Of a stretch of DNA of 64,000 nt, positions 43,712 to 54,189 are shown piece after piece. Origin of the DNA: Armigeres subalbatus (Eukaryota > Arthropoda > Insecta > Diptera > Culicidae). Below the pieces are notes generated by a model that had not been told where the DNA came from, ran no database searches, and saw only the letters and a list, made by a program, of their open reading frames with translations. The DNA lies in assembly GCF_024139115.2 (NCBI RefSeq), contig NC_085139.1:74257203-74321202 (forward strand), written 5' to 3'. A program made the translations under genes and the position numbers. Each line of letters begins with the position of its first letter. The first letter of the stretch is position 1.

Positions 43712-44042
43712 GCCTCTTGAAAAGGAGGATTCCGAGCCTCTTGAAAAGGAGGCTTCCCAGCCTCTTGAAAAGGAGGCTTCCCAGCCTCTTGAAAAGGAGG
43801 CTTCCAAGCCTCTTGAAAAAAAAGGCTTCCAAGCCTCTTGAAAAGGAGGCTTCCGAGCCTCTTGAAAAGGAGGCTTCCGAGCCTCTTGAAAAGGAGGCTT
43901 CCGAGCCTCTTGAAAAGGAGGCTTCCGAGCCTCTTGAAAAGGAGGCTTCCGAGCCTCTTGAAAAGGAGGCTTCGAGCCTCTTGAAAGGAGGCTTCTGAGC
44001 CTCTTGAAAAGGAGGCTTTGAGGCCTCTTGAAAAGGAGGCAC
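42048..44042 (-). CDS. Chimeric open frame: satellite octapeptides fused to a LINE pol lacking its catalytic core
   Basis: One uninterrupted 664-codon frame. The first roughly 110 residues are satellite-encoded (EASFSRGS repeats, then RLGSLLFK). From about 43710 it is LINE protein: RRFNTRRLEDATVKRSFVEE, SNKAPGVDHISAEMLKADP, TFPVDWMQGILVKMPKKGDL and WRGIMLLCTVLKVLCKIIL. At KIDATLRR / LLTQRRSDMQ (about 42755) roughly 190 residues usual in this family, including motif A Asp, motif B and FADD-type motif C, are missing without loss of frame. The protein ends with LVINVNKTKSLDV, SVLLYASETW, WPHNWISNNELHRRC and WGWVGHTLRRG. It cannot reverse transcribe. Whether it is expressed is unknown; most likely the frame survived by chance and youth. 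Confidence 0.7.
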   Translation of the reverse strand: MPPFQEASKPPFQEAQKPPFKRLEASFSRGSEASFSRGSEASFSRGSEASFSRGSEASFSRGSEASFSRGLEAFFFKRLGSLLFKRLGSLLFKRLGSLLFKRLGILLFKRQEERVGRRFNTRRLEDATVKRSFVEELERRAADIPEGGSVEDQWAAIKNAFIATSENNLGELRTQRKQWITDETWRKIEERREAKAAIERSKTRGAKVFSRLRYAAPKKEVKRSCRRDKRAWADSLVDEGERAAATGDIRLLYDISRRLNGAKMNATMPVKDANDQLLTDPTDQLKRWFEHFEQLFQVPARPSPPRHDLPKIRRITRVNAEAPSLLEIQTAIQSMKSNKAPGVDHISAEMLKADPMTPAQLLHRLFRNIWDTATFPVDWMQGILVKMPKKGDLTVCDNWRGIMLLCTVLKVLCKIILARIQEKIDATLRRLLTQRRSDMQSKLNDLAERSSLAGLVINVNKTKSLDVNTVTPSSFTVAGQSVENVESFQRQMASDGGTKIDIGARIKKARAAFASLRNIWKNRQISERTKIRIFNSNVKSVLLYASETWCVSVENTQRLQEFIDICLRYIIRAWWPHNWISNNELHRRCHQRPIATEIRDRKWGWVGHTLRRGGNEICKQALDWNPAGHRSRGRPRGSWRRSLNKDIKEVDRNLTWQQVKAIAG

Positions 44043-45800
44043 TGAGCCTCTTGAAAGGAGGCTACGAGCCTCTTGAAAAGGAGGCGAGCCTCTTGAAAGG
44101 AGGCTTCCGAGCCTCTTGATAGGAGGCTTCTGAGCCTCTTGAAAAGGAGGCTTGAGCCTCTTGAAAGGAGGCTTCTGAGCCTCTTGAAAGGAGGCTTCTG
44201 AGCCTCTTGAAAAGGAGGCTTCCGAGCCTCTTGAAAGGAGGCTTCTGAGCCTCTTGAAAGGAGGCTTCTGAGCCTCTTGAAAAGGAGGCTTCTGAGCCTC
44301 TTGAAAGGAGGCTTCTGAGCCTCTTGAAAGGAGGCTTCTGAGCCTCTTGAAAGGAGGCTTCTGAGCCTCTTGAAAGGAGGCCTGAGCCTCTTGAAAGGAG
44401 GCTTCTGAGCCTCTTGAAAGGAGGCTTCTGAGCCTCTTGAAAAGGAGGATTCTGAGCCTCTTGAAAGGAGGCTTGAGCCTCTTGAAAGGAGGCTTCTGAG
44501 CCTCTTGAAAGGAGGCTTCTGAGCCTCTTGAAAAGGAGGCTTTGAGGCCTCTTGAAAGGAGGCTTCTGAGCCTCTTGAAAGGAGGCTTCTGAGCCTCTTG
44601 AAAGGAGGCTTGAGGCCTCTTGAAAAGGAGGCTTCCGAGCCTCTTGAAAAGGAGGCTTCCGAGCCTCTTGAAAAGGAGGCTTCCGAGCCTCTTGAAAAGG
44701 AGGCATCCGAGCCTCTCGAAAATGAGGCGTCCGAGCCTCTTGAAAAGGAGGCGTCCGAGCCTCTTGAAAAGGAGGCGTCCGAGCCACTTGAAAAGGAGGC
44801 GTCCGAGCCTCTTGAAAAGGAGGCGTCCGAGCCTCTTGAAAAGGAGGCGTCCGAGCCTCTTGAAAAGGAGGCGTCCGAGCCTCTTGAAAAGGAGGCGTCC
44901 GAGCCTCTTGAAAAGGAGGCGTCCGAGCCTCTTGAAAAGGAGGCGTCCGAGCCTCTTGAAAAGGAGGCGTCCGAGCCTCTTGAAAAGGAGGCGTCCGAGC
45001 CTCTTGAAAAGGAGGCGTCCGAGCCTCTTGAAAAGGAGGCGTCCGAGCCTCTTGAACAGGAGGCTTCTGAGCCTTTTGAAAGGAGGCGTCTGAGCCTCTT
45101 GAAAGGAGGCGTCGGAGCCGCTTGAGAAGGAGGCGTCCGAGCCTCTTGAAAAGGAGGCGTCCGAGCCTCTTGAAAAGGAGGCGTCCGAGCCTCTTGAAAA
45201 GGAGGCTTCCGAGGCCTCTTGAAAGGAGGCTTCAAGCCTCTTGAAAGGAGGCTTCCAAGCCTCTTGAAAAGGAGGCTTCCTGAGCCTCTTGAAAGGAGGC
45301 CCGAGCCTCTTGAAAGGAGGCTTCCGAGCCTCTTGAAAGGAGGCTTCCGAGCCTCTTGAAAGGAGGCTTCCGAGCCTCTTGAAAAGGAGGCTTCCGAGCC
45401 TCTTGAAAGGAGGCTTCTGAGCCTCTTGAAAAGGAGGCTTCCGAGCCTCTTGAAAAGGAGGCTTCCGAGCCTCTTGAAAAGGAGGCTTCCGAGCCTCTTG
45501 AAAAGGAGGCTTCCGAGCCTCTTGAAAAGGAGGCTTCCGAGCCTCTTGAAAAGGAGGCTTCCGAGCCTCTTGAAAAGGAGGCTCCTAAGCTTCTAAGCAT
45601 CGACCATCTTGAAAGGAGGCTTCTAAGCATCGACCATCTTGAAAGGAGACTTCCGAACCTCTTGAAAGGAGGCTCCTAAGCCTTTCGAAAGGAGGCTCCT
45701 AAGCCTCTTGAAAGAAGGCTCACAAGCTTCTTGAAAGAGGCATCCAAGACTCTTGAAAGGCTTACGACCTGCATGAAAGGACACCTTCGACTCGCGTCGC
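43712..45800. repeat. 24-bp minisatellite 2, main array
   Basis: Units mostly 23-24 bp, consensus near AGGAGGCTTCCGAGCCTCTTGAAA. Each has the inverted repeat GAGGCT-TCCG-AGCCTC. Sub-blocks: TTCC units (43720-43970), 23-bp TTCT units (44090-44610), GTCC units (44720-45060), TTCC units again (45290-45590), then decay. In 24-bp blocks several frames are open on both strands (EASEPLEK on plus, EASFSRGS and PPFQEARK on minus). The shift between blocks suggests unequal exchange. Confidence 0.9.
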
Positions 45801-46198
45801 GCAAGGAAAAAAGCGTTGATGCCCCTCAAATGAAGGCTTCTGAACCTTTAAATTCAAGATTTTAGTGCAGAAGCATATTCTTAATATATTATTTAATACT
45901 TTGATCAGGTCGATTGCATTTTAAGTTTTTTTTTCAGATCTTTTGTCCATCAGCTTTTCATACACTGTGCTGATAGTGGTCAGCAGAATTTAAAAGGCTT
46001 TGATTTACTGATCGCCTTGCATATTATGTACAATACAAAGTTATGAAATAAAAAAAAACAACATTTATAAAACTTCATCGATATTTTTTTATTGGAATTG
46101 TAATACATCCGCCCTTACGCATTAGGGGTACCCCGGGTTGAGAACCGTTGCCCTACATGATCCAACAAAACCCCTCTGTCGATCTCATCCAGTAATCC
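45801..46198. other. Flank with a hAT-Charlie-like terminus
   Basis: Mostly AT-rich. At 46118-46153 the sequence CATTAGGGGTACCCCGGGTT followed by GAGAACCGTTG resembles the inverse of the CAG-GGTTCTCAACC ends known from hAT-Charlie elements. Only this end is visible, so the call is weak. Confidence 0.35.
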
Positions 46199-48078
46199 GG
46201 TAATGCAGGCCTGGTAGCGGGTCAGTTTTTAGTGACTTGGTCACTTTTTTCGGGCTAGTCACTAAAAAGTCTCTTTTTTCGACCTCAAGTCACTAAAGTC
46301 ACTTTTTCTCGCAAAAAGTCACTATTTTCAACTATTTTGAAACTATTCATGGCGGAAATGAAATTACGGACCTTGGAAAAATGATCGCTCTGTAACTTCG
46401 CCAGCCATTTAACTCGCTGCTCTTATTGAAGCTGTTTTACGTCACAATTTATAAATTGGTATACAGTCATGCAAGGAGGAGACCTGTCGATTACGAGTTT
46501 TTTTTTTAACTCAAACTTTATGCAGTAGGAGATGGAAGGGAGACTTGATTCTCCTCTGTTTTACCAAGAACTAAAGTAGTATTGTTATAGTGTATTTTTA
46601 TAATAGATCCTCTAGACATATGATCATTATGTTGCGATTTTTTTTTATTGACGGCCTTATTTACTGTGTTTTGTTCCTCCTAAGGATGTTTTTAGTGGCC
46701 ACGCAAAATTAGAACAACTTCTCCCAATAATGACCAAATGCTATCATTTTTTCACAGCACAAATTTATAAATTAAATATGCTAAATGAGCTTGAATTGAT
46801 TAAATGCTTGAATTGATAAAAATGCCATCATTCTACCACAATTTCAGGATATTTGGTTTTTAAGTTGTTGTCTCAATTTGAGCAGACTTACCTCATTGGG
46901 CATCCATATAAAAATTTGTCTAAAAAATTTAAGAAAGTTTAATTTGTTCTCAAGCGGCTATTTTTTGTAGATTTGACAGATGTGATGAAGGGTTTGCTCT
47001 AAAAATTGCATGCGCTGTCGAATTCCATAGTAAAAATCGTTCATGAATACGCACAGCAAGTCGGAAAACCTGCGTATTTTGGAGTAAAAATATTTAAAAG
47101 TTCAGAGAGCATGGTCCTCATTACAAGCAGTAGGTCGAGGGTTCAATCCCAGGCCCACATGAATCTCCATAATTTTTGGATCGTTTTTTACTAAAACGAT
47201 TCGTATTGTTGTTCCTGTCGCACTAAAAATTAAAAAAATATCCGTTTCACCTATGACAAATCGTAGAGTTCTCTGCATCTTTGTGTTCAGCTAATCCAAT
47301 GATCGAAATTTTCACTCATTCTCACGAGAAGAAAATGCTCATTCACGCAGATTTTCGCCGAGAAATAATTTTCAGAAAAGAAAAACAGGTGTTAAGAGTG
47401 ATAACCATATTTCGCTCACTTCCAGTGGCGTAAAAAATTGATTTGCTGGCAGACTACTCAGAGTTTTGAGTTGTCCTACTTTTTACAGATATTGAGTAAA
47501 ATTTGCGTAGGTTAAAAGAGAGGGCAATACAAATTTACTTAGTCACTTAGTAGATAAAAGTTAGCGAGTACGATTTTCGTTTTTCTTCTAAGTTCGTTCT
47601 AAGAGAAAAGAGTGGTGAGTGAAAGATGTTTTCCGCCACAAATTACGAAAAAAATATTCTCCTTCGACCCAAAAACGCCTGATTTCGTCTCATCGAACTT
47701 GCAACTGAAATTGGAAGTCACTATTTGGTCACTTTTTCTGCAACTGAAAGTCACTATTTGGTCCCTTTTTTCGTCAGCTTTGGTCACTAAAGTCACTATT
47801 TTCAGTGACTTCAGTCGCTACCAGCCCTGGGTAATGGTTCTCGACAACGATCCGATGGGAACAAGAAGTCGAGGTGCGCAGCGAGCAAGGTGGATCGATC
47901 AGGTGGAAGACGATTTGCATACTGCGTGGTTGGCTACATGCAGCCATGGATCGAGTTGAATAGAAAAGACTGTCATGTACTACACAGGCCACTCCGGGCT
48001 TAGTCTGAGTAAATAAATAACAATAGCAAGTCACTGCGCCTTAGTCCGAGTAAATAATAAATAAATAAAAGGAATAGG
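46155..48078 (+). mobile_element. 3' end of an RTE-like LINE interrupted by a hAT-like element
   Basis: After the insertion at 46206-47829 the frame reads VLDNDPMGTRSRGAQRARWI, DQVEDDLHTAW, a C-terminal pattern common in RTE-type pol proteins. Removing the insert and one copy of GGTAATG joins LSISSSNPVMVLDNDPMG in frame. The element ends in an (AAAT)n tail at about 48040-48078. Confidence 0.55.
46206..47829 (+). mobile_element. Non-autonomous hAT-like element E, copy 1
   Basis: 1624 bp with ends CAGGCCTGGTAGCG and CGCTACCAGCCCTG, the CAG-start type of hAT elements, flanked by GGTAATG (46199-46205, 47830-47836). Subterminal regions are rich in the words GTCACT, AGTCACTA and TTTTTC on both sides. 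It contains a tRNA-box-B-like segment (GAGGGTTCAATCCCAGG at 47136-47152) but no transposase. A second, inverted copy is at 55963-57684. Confidence 0.75.
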
Positions 48079-51000
48079 TCTGAGGTAAACCATTGATAAA
48101 TTGAAAAATAGATAAATAGAAAAAAAAACATAGGAAGTGCCTACAGTACACTAAATTTGCAAAGCAGCCAAATTCCAGCTCCCTTCCTTTTAGACAAAAG
48201 TAACAAGCAGAAGACTCAATTAAACAATTAGGCAATAACTTATTGACTACCAATATGCTTTGATGTGGATATTAAGCAATAGAATGGACAGATCTCGATT
48301 GTACAAGAATGCTTTGCTTCCATGTTAGAGGTAGTGATTGGGACTGATCATTATCTGTGATAAAGGAGGTAATACTACTCTCAGCAATGGCTAAGTTTCA
48401 GCACTAGAACGGGTATTGAGCTCGGGTCTAGTGCGAGGGACCGAAGGCATGCTTTCCTTTCCATGCGCTGCCATTTACAAAGCGTAAGGGTTCTTTCTAA
48501 AATTTTGTAACGCTAAATTTGGTGATTTTGGACCCCCACCCTCCCCCTCGTAACACTTTTTGTATGAAAGGTTCATTTTTTTGTATGGATCGTAACGTAA
48601 TAATCTTAGTCACCATTGCATTCACATATTAATGATTTCATGATATAATTGATGTGTTCCGTGTTGAACTAGTTCCCCGGAATAAGAAAATGACTCATGG
48701 ATTGCATGAATCATTTACCTATTGTTATTGAAACATTCAACAGAACATTCCATAATAAATAATATAGCTCAAGCTGTTCACTTCAGTTCGCCTTTTTTTG
48801 CTAAGTACTCCAGAAATGAAAAAAAAACTTCATTGTTGAAACTTCTTCAAGCTACTTTCGTACCTTCTTCATTATGGCAACGTTTTTTCAAACAAACTCT
48901 AAGTTTCTCCCGTCGAACAGTTGCACAACTGGCTTGCTAGCGAAACCATAAATTTGATTCAAAAAACATTTAATTCAATCCTCCAAGGCCACCCATTCGT
49001 CTTGCAAAAAGTTAGTGCCTATGTGAAAGACACGTAGCAGTCAACTTCGATATTAATTTTGCCGCCAGGTTTCCAATTACACGCGTGCTCCAGGTTTTCA
49101 TGTTCCCGTGTGCGACATAAAGTAGTCAATTTAGTTTAGAACCCCGTCTATTTACTGTCCAAAATCTAAAAACATATAAAATTCCTACTGAAAGAGGCTT
49201 TTTGTAGTTAAAAATCCGTCTATTAGGAGACGCGACTGTAAAACGAATCCCGGATGCTGCACCGTCCCGTTAGAGTCTATGAAGAAAGAATGTCCCAAAC
49301 AATGGAAGCTTTGGAAATCGTTGCCAAAAACTTTGTAGGTGTAGTATAAAACTGTCTTTTTATCCTTCCTCCCTCTCAAAATGAAGGAAGATATGCGGGC
49401 GGGCAGACAGAATCCCTAGCTGCCGAGTTTTGCAAAAGCAGGCAGCCAGCACCGGAACATTCGAAAAAGCCAACGGAAATGGAACTTTTCGTGTGTGTAT
49501 GGCTGCCGCTCAGAGCTCCGCTCGTGATGAGGAAATAATATGAAATTCGATTTGCCGAATGAATCAACATAACTTCGTGCGATAAGGACAAAATTGAATT
49601 TTTTGCTTTAAATATGTCAAGGCAATGAAATGAATTTGCATGATTTATTAATTTAAACAAAACTCAGATATGATTGCTTAACTACAATCAATGTGATTTA
49701 TTGACTGTTCGCTCAAATTTTGCCAGAAAATAATATAGAAAGATAGGAAAAAAGTAACTCCAAGCAGGATTGGACATTTTGCATTCTTAAAAATGCTGCA
49801 TGATGAAGAGACTCGGGAAAGACATTAAACGAGAGTCCATAAGAATGGTGTACCTATTCAGTCTTGTGGTGGTCAGCTCGTTTGACCGAATGCCATTTTA
49901 CTGAATAACACAAATATTTTAGGGAGCTCTTTCTGTCTATTTTTCTATATTATGTCTGTATGTTTTCTTTATTTTCGATTCTCATTTTTTTAAATTTTTA
50001 ATCTTATTGTTTTTGTTTTACCTTTAGTTTTTGTTTTCATTGTCTTTCTTTTTTCTTGTTTTATTTTTTATTTTTTATTTTTCCTACCTTTTTTTATTTC
50101 TCCAATTTGAGCTTAAAGTGCTCTCTTTTATGTTTAGCTTCATATATTGCAAAACTCATTTGAACTATAAAAAGTGATATCATGAGCTCCCATCGTGAGA
50201 AGTGTGACCGGATCTTCGATATTTTTGGTGACACTTCTAAGTTTTCACTTCTGGGAACTGGTATTTTTCTTTCCATATTCGGCCAAATGGCATTTGACGT
50301 TATTCGGTCAAATGACGCTATACCTTTTTAGATAAAGAATAAACGCAGGAATGAACTTTTTTTGCTACCCGTCTGCTGGTTTATGTTCATGCCTATCTTC
50401 TGGTCATTAACGAAGCCGCGTAAAAAGAACGAAAATTTTTGCTTGGTCAATAAAATTCTCCAGTTTGTGGAAGTCGGCCGGCGGCAGTCTGGTAAAATCT
50501 TCTCAAATGAATCGCTTGTTCGCTTTTATGGGTGTTGTTTAGAAAGACGAGAGACGAGAGAAAATGTCGATCGATATGGAAGTAAATTTCAGTTCGGCAT
50601 TTCCAAGTAGTCTAACTCTGTTACATCTGGATTGGTACTTCCAAGAAGCATTCTCCTTATCTCCTTATTTGTTGTAAATTACAGATAATTCGATATCACG
50701 TGACAAAACTTCGTCATATTTTATCTCGTCTTAGTTGAATTGTTCCATGAACAAGACGTCTATAAAATATTAAATTTCATTGTAACATAGAACTCTTTAA
50801 TTTTGTGTACTCTTTCGAAAAGCATGCATGTAATGACTGAAATTTTACGATCATTACTGCCATCCCGTTTAGGATAATAGTAAGAAATTTAATTACGTCT
50901 GAGGAAAAACATTCAGCGAGGCAACCCAATAAGAGTTGGAATGTGGCTTCCCCACAGTGTTACATGACGACGCTTTATAATGGGAATATTATGGGAAGCA

Positions 51001-51320
51001 CTGCCGGTCGGATGTTTTTAATCTCCATTCAGGTTTTTGCATATATTAAAAAAATATATCGACACATTTTCAATTTTATAATCCTTTAGTTTGTTTGGTA
51101 AAATGTTTTCGCACTTTTAGACGACGAATGTACAATATAGGGTTACTGCTTCTGGTTCCATCTCATAGCTCCGATATTGGTCTCACAAATAATAAAGCAA
51201 TGAAAAGGTATCTGGTTAGTTTATTATTTTTGTGATATTTTTCAGCAGAGAGCACGCATGTTAGCAAAAAGAAGCGATGCAATTGATGCCGTATTTCTTT
51301 GTTTCGCGATGAGATTAATA
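48079..51320. other. Long stretch without a supported gene
   Basis: A probable dispersed repeat at about 48485-48600 carries GGACCCCCACCCTCCCCCTC and CGTAAC words at each side, but I cannot fix its ends. 49915-50105 is a T-rich low-complexity tract. Nothing else is recognisable. Confidence 0.35.
49915..50105. repeat. T-rich low-complexity tract
   Basis: About 190 bp of the plus strand is dominated by T with interspersed C, A and G (words such as TTTTTATT and TTTTGTTTT). It could be a decayed poly(T), the inverse of an A tail. Confidence 0.7.
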
Positions 51321-51323
51321 TAT

Positions 51324-51554
51324 CAAGACAAAATTTTCAAAACGACTTATCTGCTTTTGTAAACAAAGATTCAAACGACGATTTGACGAATCTGATAGCT
51401 CCCCCACGCAAATCAACACCAGCAATAGGTAGGTGAAGGATTCCTTTACCTGTTGATGGTGTTGGTTTGTGGGAGAGCGCTATCAGATTCGTCCAATCAT
51501 CGTTTGAATCTTTGTTTACAAAAGCAGATAAGTCGTTTTGTAAATTTTGTCTTG
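51324..51554. mobile_element. Palindromic MITE family C, copy 2
   Basis: 231 bp, inverted halves, the same ends as 9454-9684 (CAAGACAAAATTTTCAAAAC), flanked by ATAT on both sides (51320-51323, 51555-51558). Confidence 0.85.
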
Positions 51555-51558
51555 ATAT

Positions 51559-52400
51559 GTTCAGTGAGATGGAAAACGGAACAGTTCCCCTACCATTCAA
51601 GACACCACTTTATTTGTATCTTCTCAAGATCAGGTAAAGCTAAGAAATTGATTGGAACAATGTATAGCTTGCTAGCTCCAAATATTCAAAACTTGATATT
51701 CCCCAGATTTTCAGTCATAAGTGTAGCTACTTGCGGTATTTTAACAACTCGTAAGGAAAACGTCGAACCACCATCCCTGGCTTGCAGCAGAAGAACAAAA
51801 TTTGGAAATAGAATCAAGAGCTGATGATAGAAGTAATTTCGGCTCGTTTGCTATCTATCCCGCACCATTTTGCAGCCGCGGTAGCGGTCGTGGCTGAAAA
51901 ACACAGAACATCTACCACTTTTGTTTGATCCCCAGCATCCACGAGGGAGAAGAAGCAATTCGGGCAATATTGGGCAACGAGGGAAGGATGCATGATGAGC
52001 GATAAAGCGCGTTCGCGTGTTGCCAGGCGTTCCGAAACAAAGTGCTGACACTGACTCCACCGACGACGACGACGACGACGGCCGGGGCTTGCTTATTTGG
52101 AAGGCGGTTGTTGTTGGTAGGGCGAAGATAAATGAGATTTTGCTTTAAATGCAAGAAAATGGATGCCACTTTGGGAACAGGACCATGATATCGTCGACAA
52201 GGGTTCTCCTGATGGTACGGATGCTGGAAAATTTATCATGATTTTATTTACGAGTTTACATGCTTGCGAAGGTCACCGTATGAATATACGAAGGTTATTC
52301 TTCAAGAGTTGCAGTAATACGAAACAATCCAGATTCATCCACACAGTGGCGATGGTGCTTCCTTCGGCCTTGAATTTTTTTTTGGGAATTCTTCATATTC
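51559..52400. other. Non-coding stretch with (GAC)n
   Basis: A short (CGA)n microsatellite lies at 52058-52081. The GC-richer segment around 51880-52110 might be regulatory or leader sequence of a host gene, but no coding frame supports this. Confidence 0.35.
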
Positions 52401-52404
52401 TTTG

Positions 52405-52692
52405 GGGCCTTCCTTATCCTAGCAGTAAGATGAGCGGCTATAAAGCAAGACCATGCTGAGGGTGACTGGGTTCGATTCCCGGTGCCGGTCTAGGCAATTT
52501 TCGGTTTGAAAATTGTCTCGACTTCCCTGGGCATCAAAGTATCATCGTGTTAGCCTCATGATATACGAATGCATAAATAGTAACTTGGCTTAGAAACCTC
52601 GCGATTAACAACTGTGGAAGTGCAGAATGAACACTAAGCAGCGAGGCGGCAATGTACCAGTGGGAAATGTAATGCCAATAAGATAAAAAGAA
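52405..52692 (+). mobile_element. tRNA-derived SINE, Feilai-like, copy 2
   Basis: Head with box B GGGTTCGATTCCCGG at 52469-52483, body CTTCCCTGGGCATCAAAGTA, and 3' part ATGTAATGCCAATAAGATAA. The same body occurs inverted at 6224-6490. Confidence 0.75.
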
Positions 52693-52695
52693 TAG

Positions 52696-53137
52696 GGGGG
52701 TTCCGTAGCGTAGTTGGCTACACGTTCGCCTTACAAGCGAATGGTCATGGGTTCGATTCCCAGCCGCTCCACCAAACCTTCGTCAGTCGCCGGATGCGCA
52801 GCCTTATACGGTGACGTATTGGGGAGCGCCCTTGCCGTTACGACTGCCTGATGACGACTGACAAATTGTTCTTCTCGGAGGCATTCCTCCAACGTACCCG
52901 GATAAGTGGTAACCGAACAATGCGCAACGATCATTGAATATATGACACGGACAAATGGACACAATGGACTCACTTACGGTGAGATGGACCAGCAACGACA
53001 ACAACAATGAATAATGGAAAATCTCACAATAGCTTCTGTGTGGATTCTGGCAGCAGAATACCACAGTAGATCTCGGCACAGTAGCGGTTAAGTAACACAG
53101 AGTGCCTACCAAACAAATAAATGAATAAAAAAAAAAA
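52696..53137 (+). mobile_element. Second tRNA-derived SINE, tRNA-Val-like head
   Basis: The head GTTCCGTAGCGTAGTTGGCT (box A) continues with an anticodon stem-loop reading TTCGC-CTTACAA-GCGAA (TAC anticodon, Val), box B GGGTTCGATTCCC and CCACCA. The acceptor strands do not pair, so it is not a working tRNA gene. A roughly 360-bp unrelated body and an A-rich (AAAT)n/poly(A) end at 53112-53137 complete the SINE. Confidence 0.75.
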
Positions 53138-53221
53138 AAGAGAATAATTCTTCATAATTTCCTCTACTTTTTTTGTCTCTAAAAATGTTTGAAAAATCGG
53201 GATGTTCTTATAAGTTTCCTT

Positions 53222-53350
53222 GAGCAGAGCAAATGTCTGTCTGTGTGTGTGCACAAAATATAAAAAAAATGTTACCAACTTTTCATATAGTAATCCTTAA
53301 CGGATTTTCTCGCAACAAGCTGCATTCGAAAGGTGGTGAAGCCTTGTAGA
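53222..53350 (+). mobile_element. MITE family A fragment
   Basis: GAGCAGAGCAAATGTCTGTC through TTTTCTCGCAACAAGCTGCA matches the middle of the 3750-4190 copy. It is cut off on the right by the Penelope terminus at about 53351. Confidence 0.65.
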
Positions 53351-53515
53351 CTCGAGTCAAGTACGAGACACTGAAGACGGCCTTACTGTTGAGGTCGAAA
53401 TACGTATCTGTCAAGATACAATTATGTGGTGGAATTCAATGGGATTGTACAAACTCGTCTTATGACAAGTGAAGACATTCCACTAAAAAGCTCAAAATAA
53501 TTTTCTTAACAAAAA
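53351..53515 (+). mobile_element. Solo Penelope-like terminus
   Basis: ACTCGAGTCAAGTACGAGAC through CTCGTCTTATGACAAGTGAA and the end CTCAAAATAATTTTCTTA. It contains the hammerhead motif and the terminal region but no coding sequence, and matches the ends of the 32659-35478 element. Confidence 0.75.
53361..53419 (+). ncRNA. Hammerhead ribozyme motif, solo Penelope terminus
   Basis: Core fully kept: CTGAAGA, stem II GGCC/GGTC, GAAA, TACGTATC and TGTCAAGATAC; GACA/TGTC and GTA/TAC of stem I intact. Predicted cleavage after the C of GTATC at 53408. Confidence 0.75.
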
Positions 53516-53930
53516 TATACTTCATTTCCTATATCACACAGTGTGAAATTTCCATGATTCTACTTTTTCTCTCGATGACAGCTGGTGGTCTTCTCCTCCC
53601 CTATGCTGGCCAACGTGCCACTACCGTCAAATATTTCTTCAAGCGACGCAAGCAAATCATCGTCAATCACTTTGCTTGACAAGGAACTGCAGCTTTATGG
53701 ACATGCTGCGATGTCATGTTTGCTTTGAACTGAAGGAGCGAAGTTCGCTTCAAATCCTAACGCCTCCAAGAAGTACACCATGCAAGGGCTACGCAGAATT
53801 GCTGAAAATCTTCATCCGACGCAGTCGATCAATTTAGAAATGTTGTCTGAGCGGAAATAACATCTCAAAGATCTGATGGTCACCGCCTACTAATATGTTC
53901 GGCAAAGAATTCTCACAAGAATAAAAATTA
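53516..53930. other. Possibly decayed coding remnant, unrecognised
   Basis: A minor frame reads NASKKYTMQGLRRIAENLHP and TQSINLEMLSERK, which looks protein-like but matches nothing I know. The context suggests an old element or pseudogene. Confidence 0.25.
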
Positions 53931-53932
53931 CA

Positions 53933-54189
53933 GCTCGCGCTTAGTTTCATAGGGGCGTAACTGTATTGATCGATTTCTCTTCGTCGATGTTTTCTTTTTA
54001 TTATTGTACCGAATTGCGCTAGTTTGTCGATGATTTAATGGTTTGGCGTGATAAAGGATGATTGTATCTTGCACCAGAATCAATAATCACGGTTGTAGCT
54101 TTTGAAACAATTGAGTTATTAACAAAATATAAAATCGATTAAGAGAAATCGATCAATGCAGTTACGCCCCTATGAAACTAAGCGCGAGC
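53933..54189. mobile_element. MITE family F with roughly 49-bp TIRs
   Basis: The 257-bp element starts GCTCGCGCTTAGTTTCATAG and ends with the complement; the inverted arms match over about 49 bp with one or two differences. No coding content, and no target duplication longer than two bases is seen. Confidence 0.8.

Noticed and set aside
43297..45630. Open frames of 130-526 codons on both strands of minisatellite 2
   Set aside because: Same cause: a 24-bp stop-free unit. Only the frame that runs into LINE protein (42048-44042) was kept, as a chimera.
47100..47160. tRNA gene from the B-box-like motif
   Set aside because: It lies inside a repeated hAT-like element and is present at the same place in the second copy; no complete cloverleaf.
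52696..52775. tRNA-Val gene
   Set aside because: Good D-arm, anticodon and T-arm, but the acceptor strands do not pair and a SINE body with A-rich tail follows.
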